A DNA stretch of 64,000 nt from Myxocyprinus asiaticus (lineage: Eukaryota > Chordata > Actinopteri > Cypriniformes > Catostomidae), in the NCBI RefSeq assembly GCF_019703515.2, contig NC_059365.1, positions 35,111,501 to 35,175,500 on the forward strand, written 5' to 3'. Shown one piece after another: positions 10,661 through 22,300 of this stretch. The notes under the pieces were generated by a model, which did no database searches, was not told the DNA's origin, and saw only the letters and a program-made list of their open reading frames with translations. Position 1 is the stretch's first letter. Every line of letters starts with the position of its first letter. The position numbers and the translations under genes were made by a program.

Positions 10661-12350
10661 GACCAATAAGTTTCCTAATGACTATCATTATATGAATTTT
10701 GTGATTTGTTATTGTGTAAATACGGAGATGTTTAACAGCTTCTCCGATTTAAACCTCAGAGTTGGTCAGTTTGATTCTTGTCCATAAATCAGATTAAATT
10801 GCCTATTTCAGTGAATTAATTTAAAACTCAGTCAAGCATTATTGGCATCATTCAGAAATGTTCTCAGAACATTTGTTCCCCATGTTTCATTTTTCATGTA
10901 TTAAAGGAATTGTTTACCCAAAAATGAAAATTCTGAATTGAAAAACATTATTGGCATTTCGAGTTGTTTCTCTCCAAAAAAAAAATAAAAACAAATAAAA
11001 ACAAAAGTCTTCAGAAGACTTGGAATATGAGGCACATGGACTACTTTTATGATTCTTTTGGGTGCTTTTTTAAAAAAAAAAAAAACTATTTCAGGCACGT
11101 GCCAAGGGCTTTGAGACTGAGCAAGCATCAGAGATTTTTAATACATTCTATTAAACGCTATGCCCAAAACACATATGGGTGTGTAATGTCGCAGAAATGT
11201 AAATTGTTGCCTTAGAACCCACCAGTCAATGGAAACAATTGTCACAGTGGCAAACTTCATGACCAAATTGTTTTAAATTCAGTAGTATTGCATATATCAC
11301 ACAAATAAAAGATTGTCATATATTGAGCCGAGCATGTTTATGTCCATTAAATCATACAATGAACCATAGTGCCAGAAGAGCTTGTTTTGACATACAACAA
11401 AAAGAAAAAGAAAAGATTGCAAGTTACTAGTTTCACTACGTCACTCTTCCCACTGTTCAGAACCACTGGAATGGACAGCAGCAATTAACTAATCTGACCA
11501 CCAAAAACAACAATCTTAACCTGAATGCACAAGGCACATGTGTATATATATATATTTTTAAACAGACACTGCGCTCTAACTTTAGAACTATAAAACGGAC
11601 AGAGCAAAACACAAGAAGGACATGATTGCCAGATCACCACTTCATAGCCTCAGACTAACCAGAAATAATGACCTAGTATCAATAACACACATTTTTAATA
11701 AACATATTAACTTACCTTTACACAAAAACACAAAATCCATTCTCTCCTTGCAAATAAATATCTCTGTCACTTTATTGTAAAAGTCGCCCGCTTGTTTAAG
11801 TTTCGATAGCCACACTTTCTCAATTTTTACTTTAACTTTACCAAATCCGTGTAGGTCGTCAATGCTCACACTATATGCATTTTAGTGTTTAATAATGCAT
11901 TAGTTACGTGAACTTGAACATGTTGACACAAAACAAAAATCTAGCCTATCAGATAGCGTGACTGAAGGAAGGAGCTTCTGATTGTTTAGGTAAGCATGCT
12001 TAACTTGGTCATTTGTAGTAGCGGGCATGATTCAGTTTGAATGAATGTATAATGTTGAATGAAAAGGCGGTAAACAATGCTTTGAATCGGAGAAAGCATA
12101 ACATAAAGTGCTTATACCTGAGGGTGGCACCAAAGCGAATAAATTAATAACTGACTGTGCTGCTCAACTGAGATGAAAGATGACGAATTTGAACGAAAAC
12201 AGTATTTTATATTAACAATTATGTTTAAATATTTCTTAGCGTAATTTTTCTTTTCACTCTTCTGTTAGGTAAGCACTGCTTACCCTGCTTATATGGATGG
12301 CGCATTCCTGATAGATAGATGGATAGATAGATAGATATATTATATATTAT
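10661..12350. other. Intronic stretch with a partial cyprinid-type MITE end
   Basis: At about 10900-10935 a fragment ('gtttacccaaaaatgaaaat') matches the outer end of the TTAAAGGGATAGTTCACCC repeat family seen elsewhere in the window. A GATA run lies at about 12311-12337. Otherwise no exon or transposon end was recognised. Confidence 0.45.
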
Positions 12351-12822
12351 CAGTACTGTGCAAAAGTCTTAGGTCTTAGTCTTAGTCTTATACATTTTAG
12401 ACACAAACATTACTTTTGCAAATAGAAAAGATTAGAATAGAAGAACAGGGAGCCCTGCAACAGATGTCATGGTCCCCACAGAGCCCCCCACTGAACATCG
12501 AGTCAGTCTGAGATTACATGAAGAGACAGAAGCAATGGAGACTTCTGTCTGAACAGATAGAAGAACTGTGGTAAATTCTCCAAGAAGCTTGGAACATCCT
12601 ATCTGCCAACAACCAAGAAAAACTGTGTCCAGGTGTACCTAGAAGAATTGGTGCTGTTTTAAAGGCAAAGGTGGTCACACCAAATATTGATTTAGCTTTT
12701 TTTGTTTACTCAACTTTGTAAGATGTTAATTGATAAATGAAAACTATTTATGGCATTATTTTTGAAGACATCCTCACTATATGATATTTTTCACAAGTGC
12801 CTAAAACTTTTGCACAGTACTG
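12351..12822. mobile_element. Tc1/mariner-type MITE with CAGTACTGTGCAAAAGT ends
   Basis: It begins CAGTACTGTGCAAAAGTCTT and ends with the complement ACTTTTGCACAGTACTG, an inverted pair of about 17 bases. The interior (12440-12690) lacks a transposase frame. A related internal fragment without the ends is present at about 16981-17155. The right end runs directly into a TG/TA microsatellite (12820-12872), so target dinucleotides cannot be read with confidence. Confidence 0.75.
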
Positions 12823-13550
12823 TGTGTGTGTGTGTGTGTGTATAATAAAATATATATATATATATATATAATATTGTCAAAAGACTGAAAATATTGAAAG
12901 ATAATTTTTAGTTTAGTTTGTAGTTTCCGTTGAGAGTTCAGAGCAATTTTCCCTTAAAAATGTTCATTGCCAGTAGAAATCTCCCTGAATCCTCATGAGT
13001 TGGAGCCAGATCAACAACGGCTCAGGAAATTCCTTTGAAGCTCAAATGTTTTGGGAGGAATGTTCCGAAATTTCAAATGGCGGATCATTTTGGCAGGATC
13101 TTGGGTCTGGCTTGTGTGTCATTCAGGTCATTCACACTTGGCTCCATGGTTATCTAAAACTGTAACAGATCTTATTTTTCCAAAAGGCATCAGACACAGG
13201 CTGACTAAGTCATTGAGTTTTATATTTTGGTTCTGCTATTCCAAGCTATAAAGTCTGGGACATACAGTATATGCTTCCATAGAATGAGTCAGTGATATAC
13301 ACTTTAGACACAATATTATCAAATAATTTGACTGTTTTTAGTCCGCTACTAAAAATTGTTCCAAACAAAGCCAAAGCAGGATTTTATCTTGCAGAGCAAC
13401 GCACAGACTGGTAGCCTTTCTGGAATGCCTTAAACACAGACAAGTGGAGTGATACAGACAGTGAAACGTCCCAGTGCTGTTATGCTAAATATCAGCACTC
13501 TTCGAACGCTACTTGTCCAGTCATATCAGAGGATTTATTGGTGTATAAAG

Positions 13551-14703
13551 TAGGGCTGTCAGTTGATAAAATTTTTTAATTGAATTAATTACATGGTATG
13601 CCGATTAATTAATCAAATTAATCACAATTGATCGCAGATGTAAATATTTGCTTAGCCCCTCAATTCAATAATGATTAAATACTTAAAAATTGTTATTTAA
13701 ATCATTACAAATACAATATATATTATACAAAATAATAATATAGATAATTAAAATGCATTACATCATTGTGGCGTACGAGTAAAGCATTAAAAAAGACGGT
13801 AACACTTTACAATAGGGTTCCATTTGTTAAAATTATTTAACAACATTAGTTAAACTGAACTAACAATGCACAATACTTTTAACTAAAATTAAAGCTGTAA
13901 ATGGTTCAACATATACTAATACATTCCTCAAATCAAAAGTTGTTTGTTAACATTAGTAAATGCATTATGAATTAACATGAACTTACAATCAACAATTGTA
14001 TTTTTATTAACTAATATTAACAAAGATTAATAAATGCCGTAAACAATATATTGTTAATTGTTTGTTCATGATACCTAATGCATTAACTAATGTTAACAAA
14101 TAGAACCTTATTGTAAAGTGTTACCAAAAAGACAATTCAAAAAGTGGCTTTAGTATGCAATATTTTGTTTTATTTCCATGTTATTGAACTTATGTCATCT
14201 GCCTATCACTGGCCTACAGTTCACACAATCCATTTTGCAATGTAATTCGTCAATCAGTCCGAGACAGATTTATTATGAGTGCTTGTCTAAGGACGCGTCA
14301 ATGTACACCTGCGTTAGATGCTTTTGGAGCATCTCCTTGGCGTCGCGTCATAAACGTACCGTTTTTAGGTTGCTGTGTCAAATTAAACATAGTTTGAAGC
14401 TTAGAAAAACATGTCTTGAGATCCCTGCGTTCGTATTTGTGCTCCAAGCTGTGTTTGAACGCAAGAACGAGTTCTTATCATGTGTTGTCTGCTGTCGGTG
14501 AGTGTGGTTTGTTCTCTGTATAACCGCATTGCCCTAACAGCTGAAGTTTCTCTTAACACCCCCTGGAGAAAACAGGAAGTACTTCAAGCTTGAACTGCTC
14601 AAATGGAAGGAATATTCCTTATTATGTTCTGGGGACATGATTACTTGCGTTATTTTTTATATAATTAATTGCACCGAATCAACACGTTAAATCGACAGCC
14701 CTA
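13551..14703. mobile_element. Non-autonomous hAT-like transposon, 1153 bp, perfect 8-bp target duplication
   Basis: Ends TAGGGCTGTCAGTTGAT and the complement of TAGGGCTGTCGATTTAA, flanked by GTATAAAG on both sides (13543-13550 and 14704-14711). Subterminal TTAATT-rich motifs resemble those of the hAT at 28959-29949. A 107-codon frame at 14178-14501 shows no transposase motif. A separate palindromic MITE (13799-14125) is inserted inside it. Confidence 0.9.
13799..14125. mobile_element. Palindromic MITE nested in the hAT at 13551-14703
   Basis: It begins GGTAACACTTTACAATAGGG and ends CCTTATTGTAAAGTGTTACC, near-perfect inverses. The interior is built of ACATTAGTTAA-like repeats. A right-end fragment of the same family lies at about 34921-34999. 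Confidence 0.8.
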
Positions 14704-15558
14704 GTATAAAGTTCAACATAACTCCACTCCAGTCTGGACAACAGCACAGAACAATTTCCACATTCAGATATTTGCACGCTCATTTCCATGTAAGACTGGC
14801 ACAAGCACATTTCCCTACATTCTCTTCACTTTCCCTTTTGGGCGACGCCTCTGGGTGATTTATATGCTGCAGCTCATAGTCTTCTCTGAAAGCTCTACAC
14901 TGTAAAACTCTAAAAGTCAATACTGCAGTAAAGTACAGGATTATTTTAGACTGGCTTCTGTTATTGTGGAAAAAACTTGTGGGAGTAGCATGATGTGTTA
15001 AAATAAAGTGTTTCCCCCCAAACTCTAGTATAGAGTTACATTTGAGTAGTAAACCAGCAGAGCGTGTGTTGTTGGTATTTAATATAGTGATCTGTTTTCT
15101 ATTTAGTCCTAAAATTGTCATTTAGCTGATGCAACCCAAATACCTGAAAAATACAGTTTCCTTTTCAACTGTGCCGTGATAAAAAAAGAGAAACAGACTT
15201 TATTAATACAGGCTTGCAAGTTGTGAGAAAGGTTCCCATCTTTAATTTTCTCATTTGCAGGTGGCAAACTTAAGCAAAGAACCCTGAATTCAGACTTCCG
15301 CCAGATCTGAGTCAAATTATAGTAAATTCAGCATCTTTTAAATATTAAATCAATTAACTAATGCCTTCAGATATTCTTATTAGCTGTTTTTTGGTAAGGG
15401 AAGTATCACTATTAGTACTTTTGGTTAGGGGTTTGTTCCCTATGTATTAAACTTTGGTGTGTAAATGGCATGAATTATACCTCAAATCATGCAGCTTTTT
15501 GAGAGCTGTGCAATTTTTTTTTGACTTTTCTAATGTTTGTTCTCTTTGGTGGTTTTAG
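14704..15558. other. Intron sequence before the second PDZ exon
   Basis: No repeats or exons recognised. It ends in the acceptor ggttttag at 15551-15558. Confidence 0.5.
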
Positions 15559-15710
15559 CTGACCCCAGGGGGCAAGGCAGCACAGGCCGGAGTGGGTGTT
15601 GGAGATTGGGTGGTGTCCATCAGTGATGCCAACGCAGAGGAGATGACCCATGTGGAAGCACAGAACAAGATCAGAGCCGCAACCGACTCCCTTACTCTCA
15701 CTCTGAGCAA
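15559..15710 (+). CDS. pdlim7: pdlim7 exon: second half of the PDZ domain
   Basis: Encodes [20 protein letters not shown] followed by a stretch ending [20 protein letters not shown], covering the later strands and the second helix of an Enigma-type PDZ domain. It starts in phase 0 after acceptor TTTTAG and ends after two bases of a codon at donor GTACGT. The carboxylate-binding loop and first strands (PWGFRLQGG in the family) belong to the preceding exon, which is not in the window. Confidence 0.95.
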
Positions 15711-16317
15711 GTACGTACACACACACACACACACATACCTACACACGTACATACACTTTCTCATCATCTCTCATCGGTATCTTTGAGTTTCAGTATCATT
15801 AGGTATCACTGAAATATCATTAAGCATCAGTATTATGAAAGGGGAAGTTGAGTCCTCTGATTAATGCATCACTTATTAAACAGAACCATTATTAACTGTA
15901 GTATTTTGACCCTCCAGCAGATGTGATTGTATGTTAATTGTAAAGTGTCGTTTGGTCATAACGTTGTTCTTTGATGCCATATTGCCTAAAAAGTGCAGCA
16001 GTATGGTTCCGAAAGTGAAAATCCAATTCATTTTCTTTATCGATAAAAAATAGATTTTTAACAATAACGCAGAAACCTTTTAAAAACAGACCTGCCCTGA
16101 GCTCAGAGGGTGTTAATCGGTGGTCCTGTAGAAGCCATAAGTCAGTGTGATTTTCATCTTTATTATTTAAAAATAATGTTCGTTTGACACATTCCCTTAA
16201 GCAAAGCCTTTTTCCCCCCAAATATGGCATTTACAATGCTTCATAGGATGAGTAGTTCATTACATCATAAGAGAACTCTGTAAAGTACACAATGGAGTAC
16301 ACAGTATTGTACGTTGT

Positions 16318-16356
<39 letters not shown>

Positions 16357-19300
16357 TCAAACTTTTCACTTGTTGATTGTAATACATTTTGTTTAATGTT
16401 GTGATTCATATTAGAGCTGGTTGATTTGCTTCATGGCTTATAATGCTTTATTGAAGAATTTTTTGTAATGCTGTTGATAAAAAAAATGATGGTAAAGGGC
16501 ACTTAAATATTGGGTGGTCACTTTTGCACTTCATATTTCAGCTTCTCATTGTGGCTTCTCTTTAGAAAATGCACATAACCTCATGACTTCTAAACCAGGG
16601 GTTCTTAAACTTTCCCAAATATGACATTTTGTGTTTACCTGGGACCCACACTTACAAAACTTTTCAATATGCTGAATTTTCTATATCCGTTAATTATTCA
16701 CTTTTTGTATGACTCAAACAATTGTGATAAACTTTAGAAATCTTTATTGTTCAGAAAAAAAATAATTTTAATTTAAATTAAACATTTACACATGCGCACA
16801 ATATGCACAACCTAAAATGTACCCCTTCAAAAATGTGAAATGGTAACCATAGTTTCTGCCAAAAATTACCGTAGTTACTACAGCTATGGTTAATAATAAT
16901 AATAATAATAATTATACTAATTATAATAATAATAATAATAATAATAATAGTAATACACACACACATACACACACACGTGTTTACATGAAGATACAGAAGC
17001 AATTGAAAACAGCAATTGAGAGCCTAAATAGATAGAAGAACTTTGGTGAATTTTCCAAGAAGCTTGGAACATCCTATCTGCCAACAACCAATAAAAACTG
17101 TGTCCAGGTGTACTTGAGAGAATTGGTGCTGTTTTAAAGGCAAAGGACTTCTTATGACCTCATTTTGGGTTCTCAACCCATAGTTTAAGAATCGCTGTTC
17201 TAAACGGTTCCAAATTTCATTTTCAGAAATATTTTAATTCAGGCCAAAATTGTCTCTTTGGCTTTTAGAGAGTAGATCTATAAGGTAACAACACAACTCT
17301 TTATTAACAGCTCTGTTGCCATAGCAGTTCTGTTGATAACAGCTTGGCCTGGGACTTTGACATTTAAACAAAATTAAAGGAATATTCCGGGTTCAATATC
17401 AACAGCATTTGTGGCATAATATTGATTACCACAAAAATGTATTTCAACTTGTCCCTCTTTTTCTTAAAAAAAAAAAAAAAAAAAAGTATAATCCGGGTTA
17501 CAGTGAGGCATTTACAATGGAAGTGAATGGGGCCAGTCCGTAAATATTAAAATAGTCACTGTTTCAAAAGTATAGCCACTTGACGTAAACAGTGCATGTT
17601 AACATGATTTCAGTGTGATAAAATCACTTCCTAACCTTTTCTGTGTACATTTATATCCAATTTTGTTGACATGATGATGTAACGCTGTAAGCCCTAAACT
17701 ATCCATAAAAAGTACAAGGATAAGCTTAAATAATTACGTTTTAACAAAAGAATTAATGCAAGTGCTTTTATAAAATAAGTGTCATATTTCTGCCTTTTTA
17801 AACCCTAATTTCTGCCTTTTTTATATTTTTTTTTTAATAAAGAAAAGGAAAGATGAGTCCAAATTAATTTTTGTGGTAATCAGCATTATGCCACGGATAC
17901 TTTTGACTGAGCTTATCTTGTATTGAACCTGGAATATTCTTTTAACTGACCTGAAGAACTTCAGGCCTCTTGTTTATTTGCCAGTAGATTTTAGGACAGG
18001 CATTTAATGCATGGACCACTCTTGTAGAGTCTTTCTCTCACTCTTTCTTCTGTCTTTCTCGGATGTAATAAAACCGTTATTTTGTCTGATGCATGGCTCA
18101 GATGAACCTAGGCTAAAGGTAGATGAGATAAGCCTGAGATGGAGTGATAACTCCCTGACTGGAGATGCCCCTTGATTGTCAACGTGGAGAAGGAAAAAAA
18201 AAAATCCAGTGCCTTGAGACACAATTCAGAGATTGCTTACATTGCACTCCTTTTGAGAAACAGCAAAAAGGGCCCAAATAAGGAAAGTTTGAAATGGACC
18301 GTACTGCCCTCAGACCGATCAAAAGCTGCTGGTGGAAAGAGTCTAGCGTCTGTGGTTAAGAGATGAGTAATGGGAAGAGATGAACACAGCTGCAGAGTGA
18401 CATATGTATTCCTCCCTGCTCTGTCATTAGGCCGCCCCTGTGATCTACAAATGCTGACGAAGAGCTGTGTGATGCTCCGAACCGTAGTTATGAATGTGCT
18501 TCTCTTCCTTTTTAGGTGTGTGAATCGTTTATATGTCATCACAGTAGGTAAGCACTTGTAGTGGTTAGTAATGGTCTGTTTAAGAGAAGATGGTACAAAC
18601 AAACTCTTGAGCTATGAGAATTACAGCCTCTCCCTCAATAGAATGTGGTTTTGCTCATGTAAGCAAGACTCAGTAAGATGTCAGTATCTTAAATGTAGTC
18701 ATTTTGTTGAGTTAGTTCACTCAAAAAATAAAATTCAGTTATCATTTACTCCCCCTCATGTCAATCCATACCCGTATGACTTACTTTCTTGAAACAGAAA
18801 GGGAGATGTTAGGCAGAATGTTGACAATGCTCTTTTTTCTTTTTTTTTTCAATACCATGAATATCATAAGGTGCCATTCAGACCAAACGCGTTCTTGTGC
18901 TAAAAGAAGCTAGCCACAATGCAAATAAAATAACAGAAAGCAGGCGTCTGGAGGCACACTTTTAGAAGTTGCTGTTCTTTTTCACTGGAAACAGTATCTA
19001 AAGAAAGCGGCACTCCTGCGTGTGACACTGAAAAAGCTGCGAGATGCAGCGCAATAGTCAAAGACTTTCATCAGGTACGTGTTTACATAGAAAAACATTG
19101 AGAAACGAATGCGGATGGACGTAAAAATGCGTTCAGTGTGAACAGGCCCCATGAGTTGTCTATTGCGTCCTATATTCCAAATTTTCTAAAGCCGTACAAT
19201 AGCTTTGTGTGAGGAACAAACCATAATATTTTTTTTCTCCCCAATTTGGAATGCCCAATTCCCAATGCGCTCTTAAGTCCTCGTGGTGGCGTAGTGACTC

Positions 19301-22300
19301 ACCTCAATCCAGGCGGCGGTGGATGAATCTCAGTTGCCTCCGCGTCTGAGACCGTCAATCCACGCATCTTATCACGTGGCTTGTTTACCACGGAGACCTA
19401 GCACGTGTGGAGGCTCTCGCTATTCTCCGTGGCATCCATGCACAACTCGCCACATGCCCCACCGAGAGCGAGAACCAAATTATGGTGACCACGAGGAGGT
19501 TAACCCAACGTGACTCTAACCACCCTAGCAACCGGGACAATTGGTTGCTTAGGAAGCCTGACTGGAGTCACTCAGCACACCCTGGATTCGAACTTGTGAC
19601 TCCAGGTTTGGTAGTCAGCATCTTTACTTGCTGAGCTAACCAGGCCCCCAAACCATAATTTGTAATAATTATTGGAAGAAAATTTTTCCCTCTCTAAAAT
19701 CTCATTCATACTTCCTAATATTCAAATTTGGCATGTCACAAATGGTTACGAGACACTCTAGAACTAATTTCACATGAGATCATTGATGTCAAACGTTGCG
19801 CAAAGTGTCTAGATGCATCATATTTTAATACATGTGTAAATTTAGCTGGAGGGGAAGATTATCAAGGAATAATGACTTCAGTTTCAGGCTCTAGAAAACT
19901 AGTGTATGGCTCCAGAATACTAGAAGTGCAGTTTATGGTGCTTTTTTATTTTTTATTTTTTTTATTTTACCTTTTTGGAGCTTAACAGCCCCATGTCACT
20001 GTCTGCTGTCATTGTATGGAAAAGAGCAGCTTAAACCTTCTTCATAATATCTCTTTTTGTGTTCTTTGGAAGCAAGCAAGTCATACAGGTTTGGAACGAC
20101 ATGAGGGTGAGTAAATGATGACATAATTTTCATTTGTGGGTGAACTATTCCCTAAAACGTTTGCCATGAGTCATGGTTGTTCTCACTTAAACCTTCCCTG
20201 TATTGGACAAAAACTCAGGGAGGGGCTTTGCTTCGGTTACCTCATTAAATGATGCTGATACAGAGGTTGGTTGATTCCCCAGAAAGCTTTTTGTCTGAGA
20301 AAAAGACCACACCTTTTGGAATGCTGATTGGTGGAATCAGCTGACTGTTCAGTCATATCAGTAATGGTATAGATGATGTCATTCCTAACATTTTTTGCAG
20401 AGTTTGTTGTGACATTGCTGTGCAAACATCTCTGTTTACCAGTGCTCATAATTACCACTTTGCCCAGTACGCTGATAGATGACGACTAGCTCGCCAATAG
20501 TTTTGATTTGCTTTGGTTGTCAGAGTTTCTGTAAGCTATCATTTTCTGTCTATCAGAGAAGAATTACTGTGTTTGTATCTCGTAGAAAGGCGTAATTGAA
20601 GACAAATGACTGAACATGTCTGTATTTACCCCTAGAATACTTTATGACAGAGGGTGGTGCCGTTTTGGTTTACATGCTGTAGCTTCTATAGCTGTTTGGG
20701 AAACCACTTGAATTGTGGTATGCAAGTGTTCTTTGAAACAAACAGTCTCTTTTTAGCTTTGTCTTTAACCATTGCCCTGATTTTATGTCTCTTTGTTGCC
20801 CTTCCTGTTTGGCTGTCTTCGCAGTCAATGCAGTGTTTGTACAAATCATTAAAGTCAACATATTGATGTTAAGTATATTATTTACAAAAGTTTTTGTATA
20901 TTTTATATCTGGTAAATTACATTTATGGGAGAACCGTTAATTGTAGTATGTTTATGTGTCTGTTCCTTTACTTTGCATATGTATGTGGCACAATAGCACA
21001 GTGTGACTATGTGTGTTCTCTGTTATTGGACGTGTTTATTTCCTGTGCCATTTCCTGGTCCAGATGACTATTGTAAAACAGCCTGGTTGTGCTGTTTTCC
21101 TCTGTATTCCTCTCTGAGGTCTCCTCACACTGGCTGCTGTCAAGAGAATACCATCATTGTTTAACAGGAAGTGGTTTACAGGCACAGGAAATGCAGATTA
21201 TATGGGGTCACTGATGGAATGCTATTATTTCTCCAGCCTGCTGAGCCTAGTCAAACTGTCTAATATAGGACAGAAGTTATTGGTGACAAGTGGAATTAAA
21301 GAGCAAATTCCCTGTTAAGAAAGTACTGTGACTGTACTATGGTCCAGTGATGATATTAGATGATAATATGGCACTTTGATATGTGGGTATTTGACATGTA
21401 ATTTCAAGCAGTGACATCAGTGTCCTGCAGTGTGATGTCCGAACCTTACATATATTACTATATTTTACTTTTCAAAATTAATTTGTGTACAGTGAACTGT
21501 AAAAAATCTAAAAGGTCATTAAAAATAATGAATTTGAAAAAAAGATGGTCACGGCACCTAAAGTATTCACTTTATAGAAAAAAAAAATTACCTTAACCTT
21601 CTGAGACACGAGTGTGACTGATATGTGCATTTTCCATTTCCGTTTTTGATTTGTAACTAGTAGCACCTAATATGCATGCATAACAATAATAATAATAATA
21701 ATAATAATAATCATAATTTTATAGAGCAAATAGTTTTCCTAAAGATTGATGTCGGGAATAAGTTGTGGAATTCTAAATAATGGCAAGCTATAGAATTTTT
21801 TATTTTTTATTTTACAAATTGTTTGTTTCCAGGAGTGTTGATTTATTCATATTTTTGAGATGTTACAGACATCAGTTAAAAATTAGCATATGTAATTCTG
21901 ATTCAAAGTAATGGCCATCCTCATCCAATCACTGCCAACACTGTAAAAAAAAAAAAAAAAACTTCTACATTATTAATTCTGAATTTATGTGATTATCATT
22001 GTCCCATTTCTGCCAAACTTGTTGAGTGGTCCAAACATCATCTGCAGCCTGAAACTGAACTTTTGGTCAGATTTTAGGAGTGAATGCTCTTAGCTGCATA
22101 AAGAAATATAAGATGCTCCCTTGCTCCCTATTTAGTGAATGACTTAACCTCCAGTGTGCTGTCTGTCTGCTCTGGTCTCAGAACAGTTCGAAATGCACCT
22201 TATTTTCATCTGAACTCCATATAAAGCCTCTGAAAGCAAAATGTTTCAGCTTTTGGATGAACACATTGATTCTCAATGTGAAAATGTACAGTAAATCTAA

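Noticed and set aside
1..15558. First coding exon of pdlim7 (start Met and PWGF loop)
   Set aside because: Looked for the PWGFRLQGG-type coding sequence by eye and did not find it; presumed upstream of the window.
15876..16230. 98-codon minus-strand frame after the PDZ exon
   Set aside because: Low-complexity composition, no motifs, intronic location.
18237..18602. 121-codon minus-strand frame
   Set aside because: Overlaps two other frames and has no family features or splice signals.
19570..19649. tRNA gene on the minus strand
   Set aside because: A- and B-box-like motifs belong to a SINE with target duplications; it occurs again at 36230-36309 and no full cloverleaf was seen.
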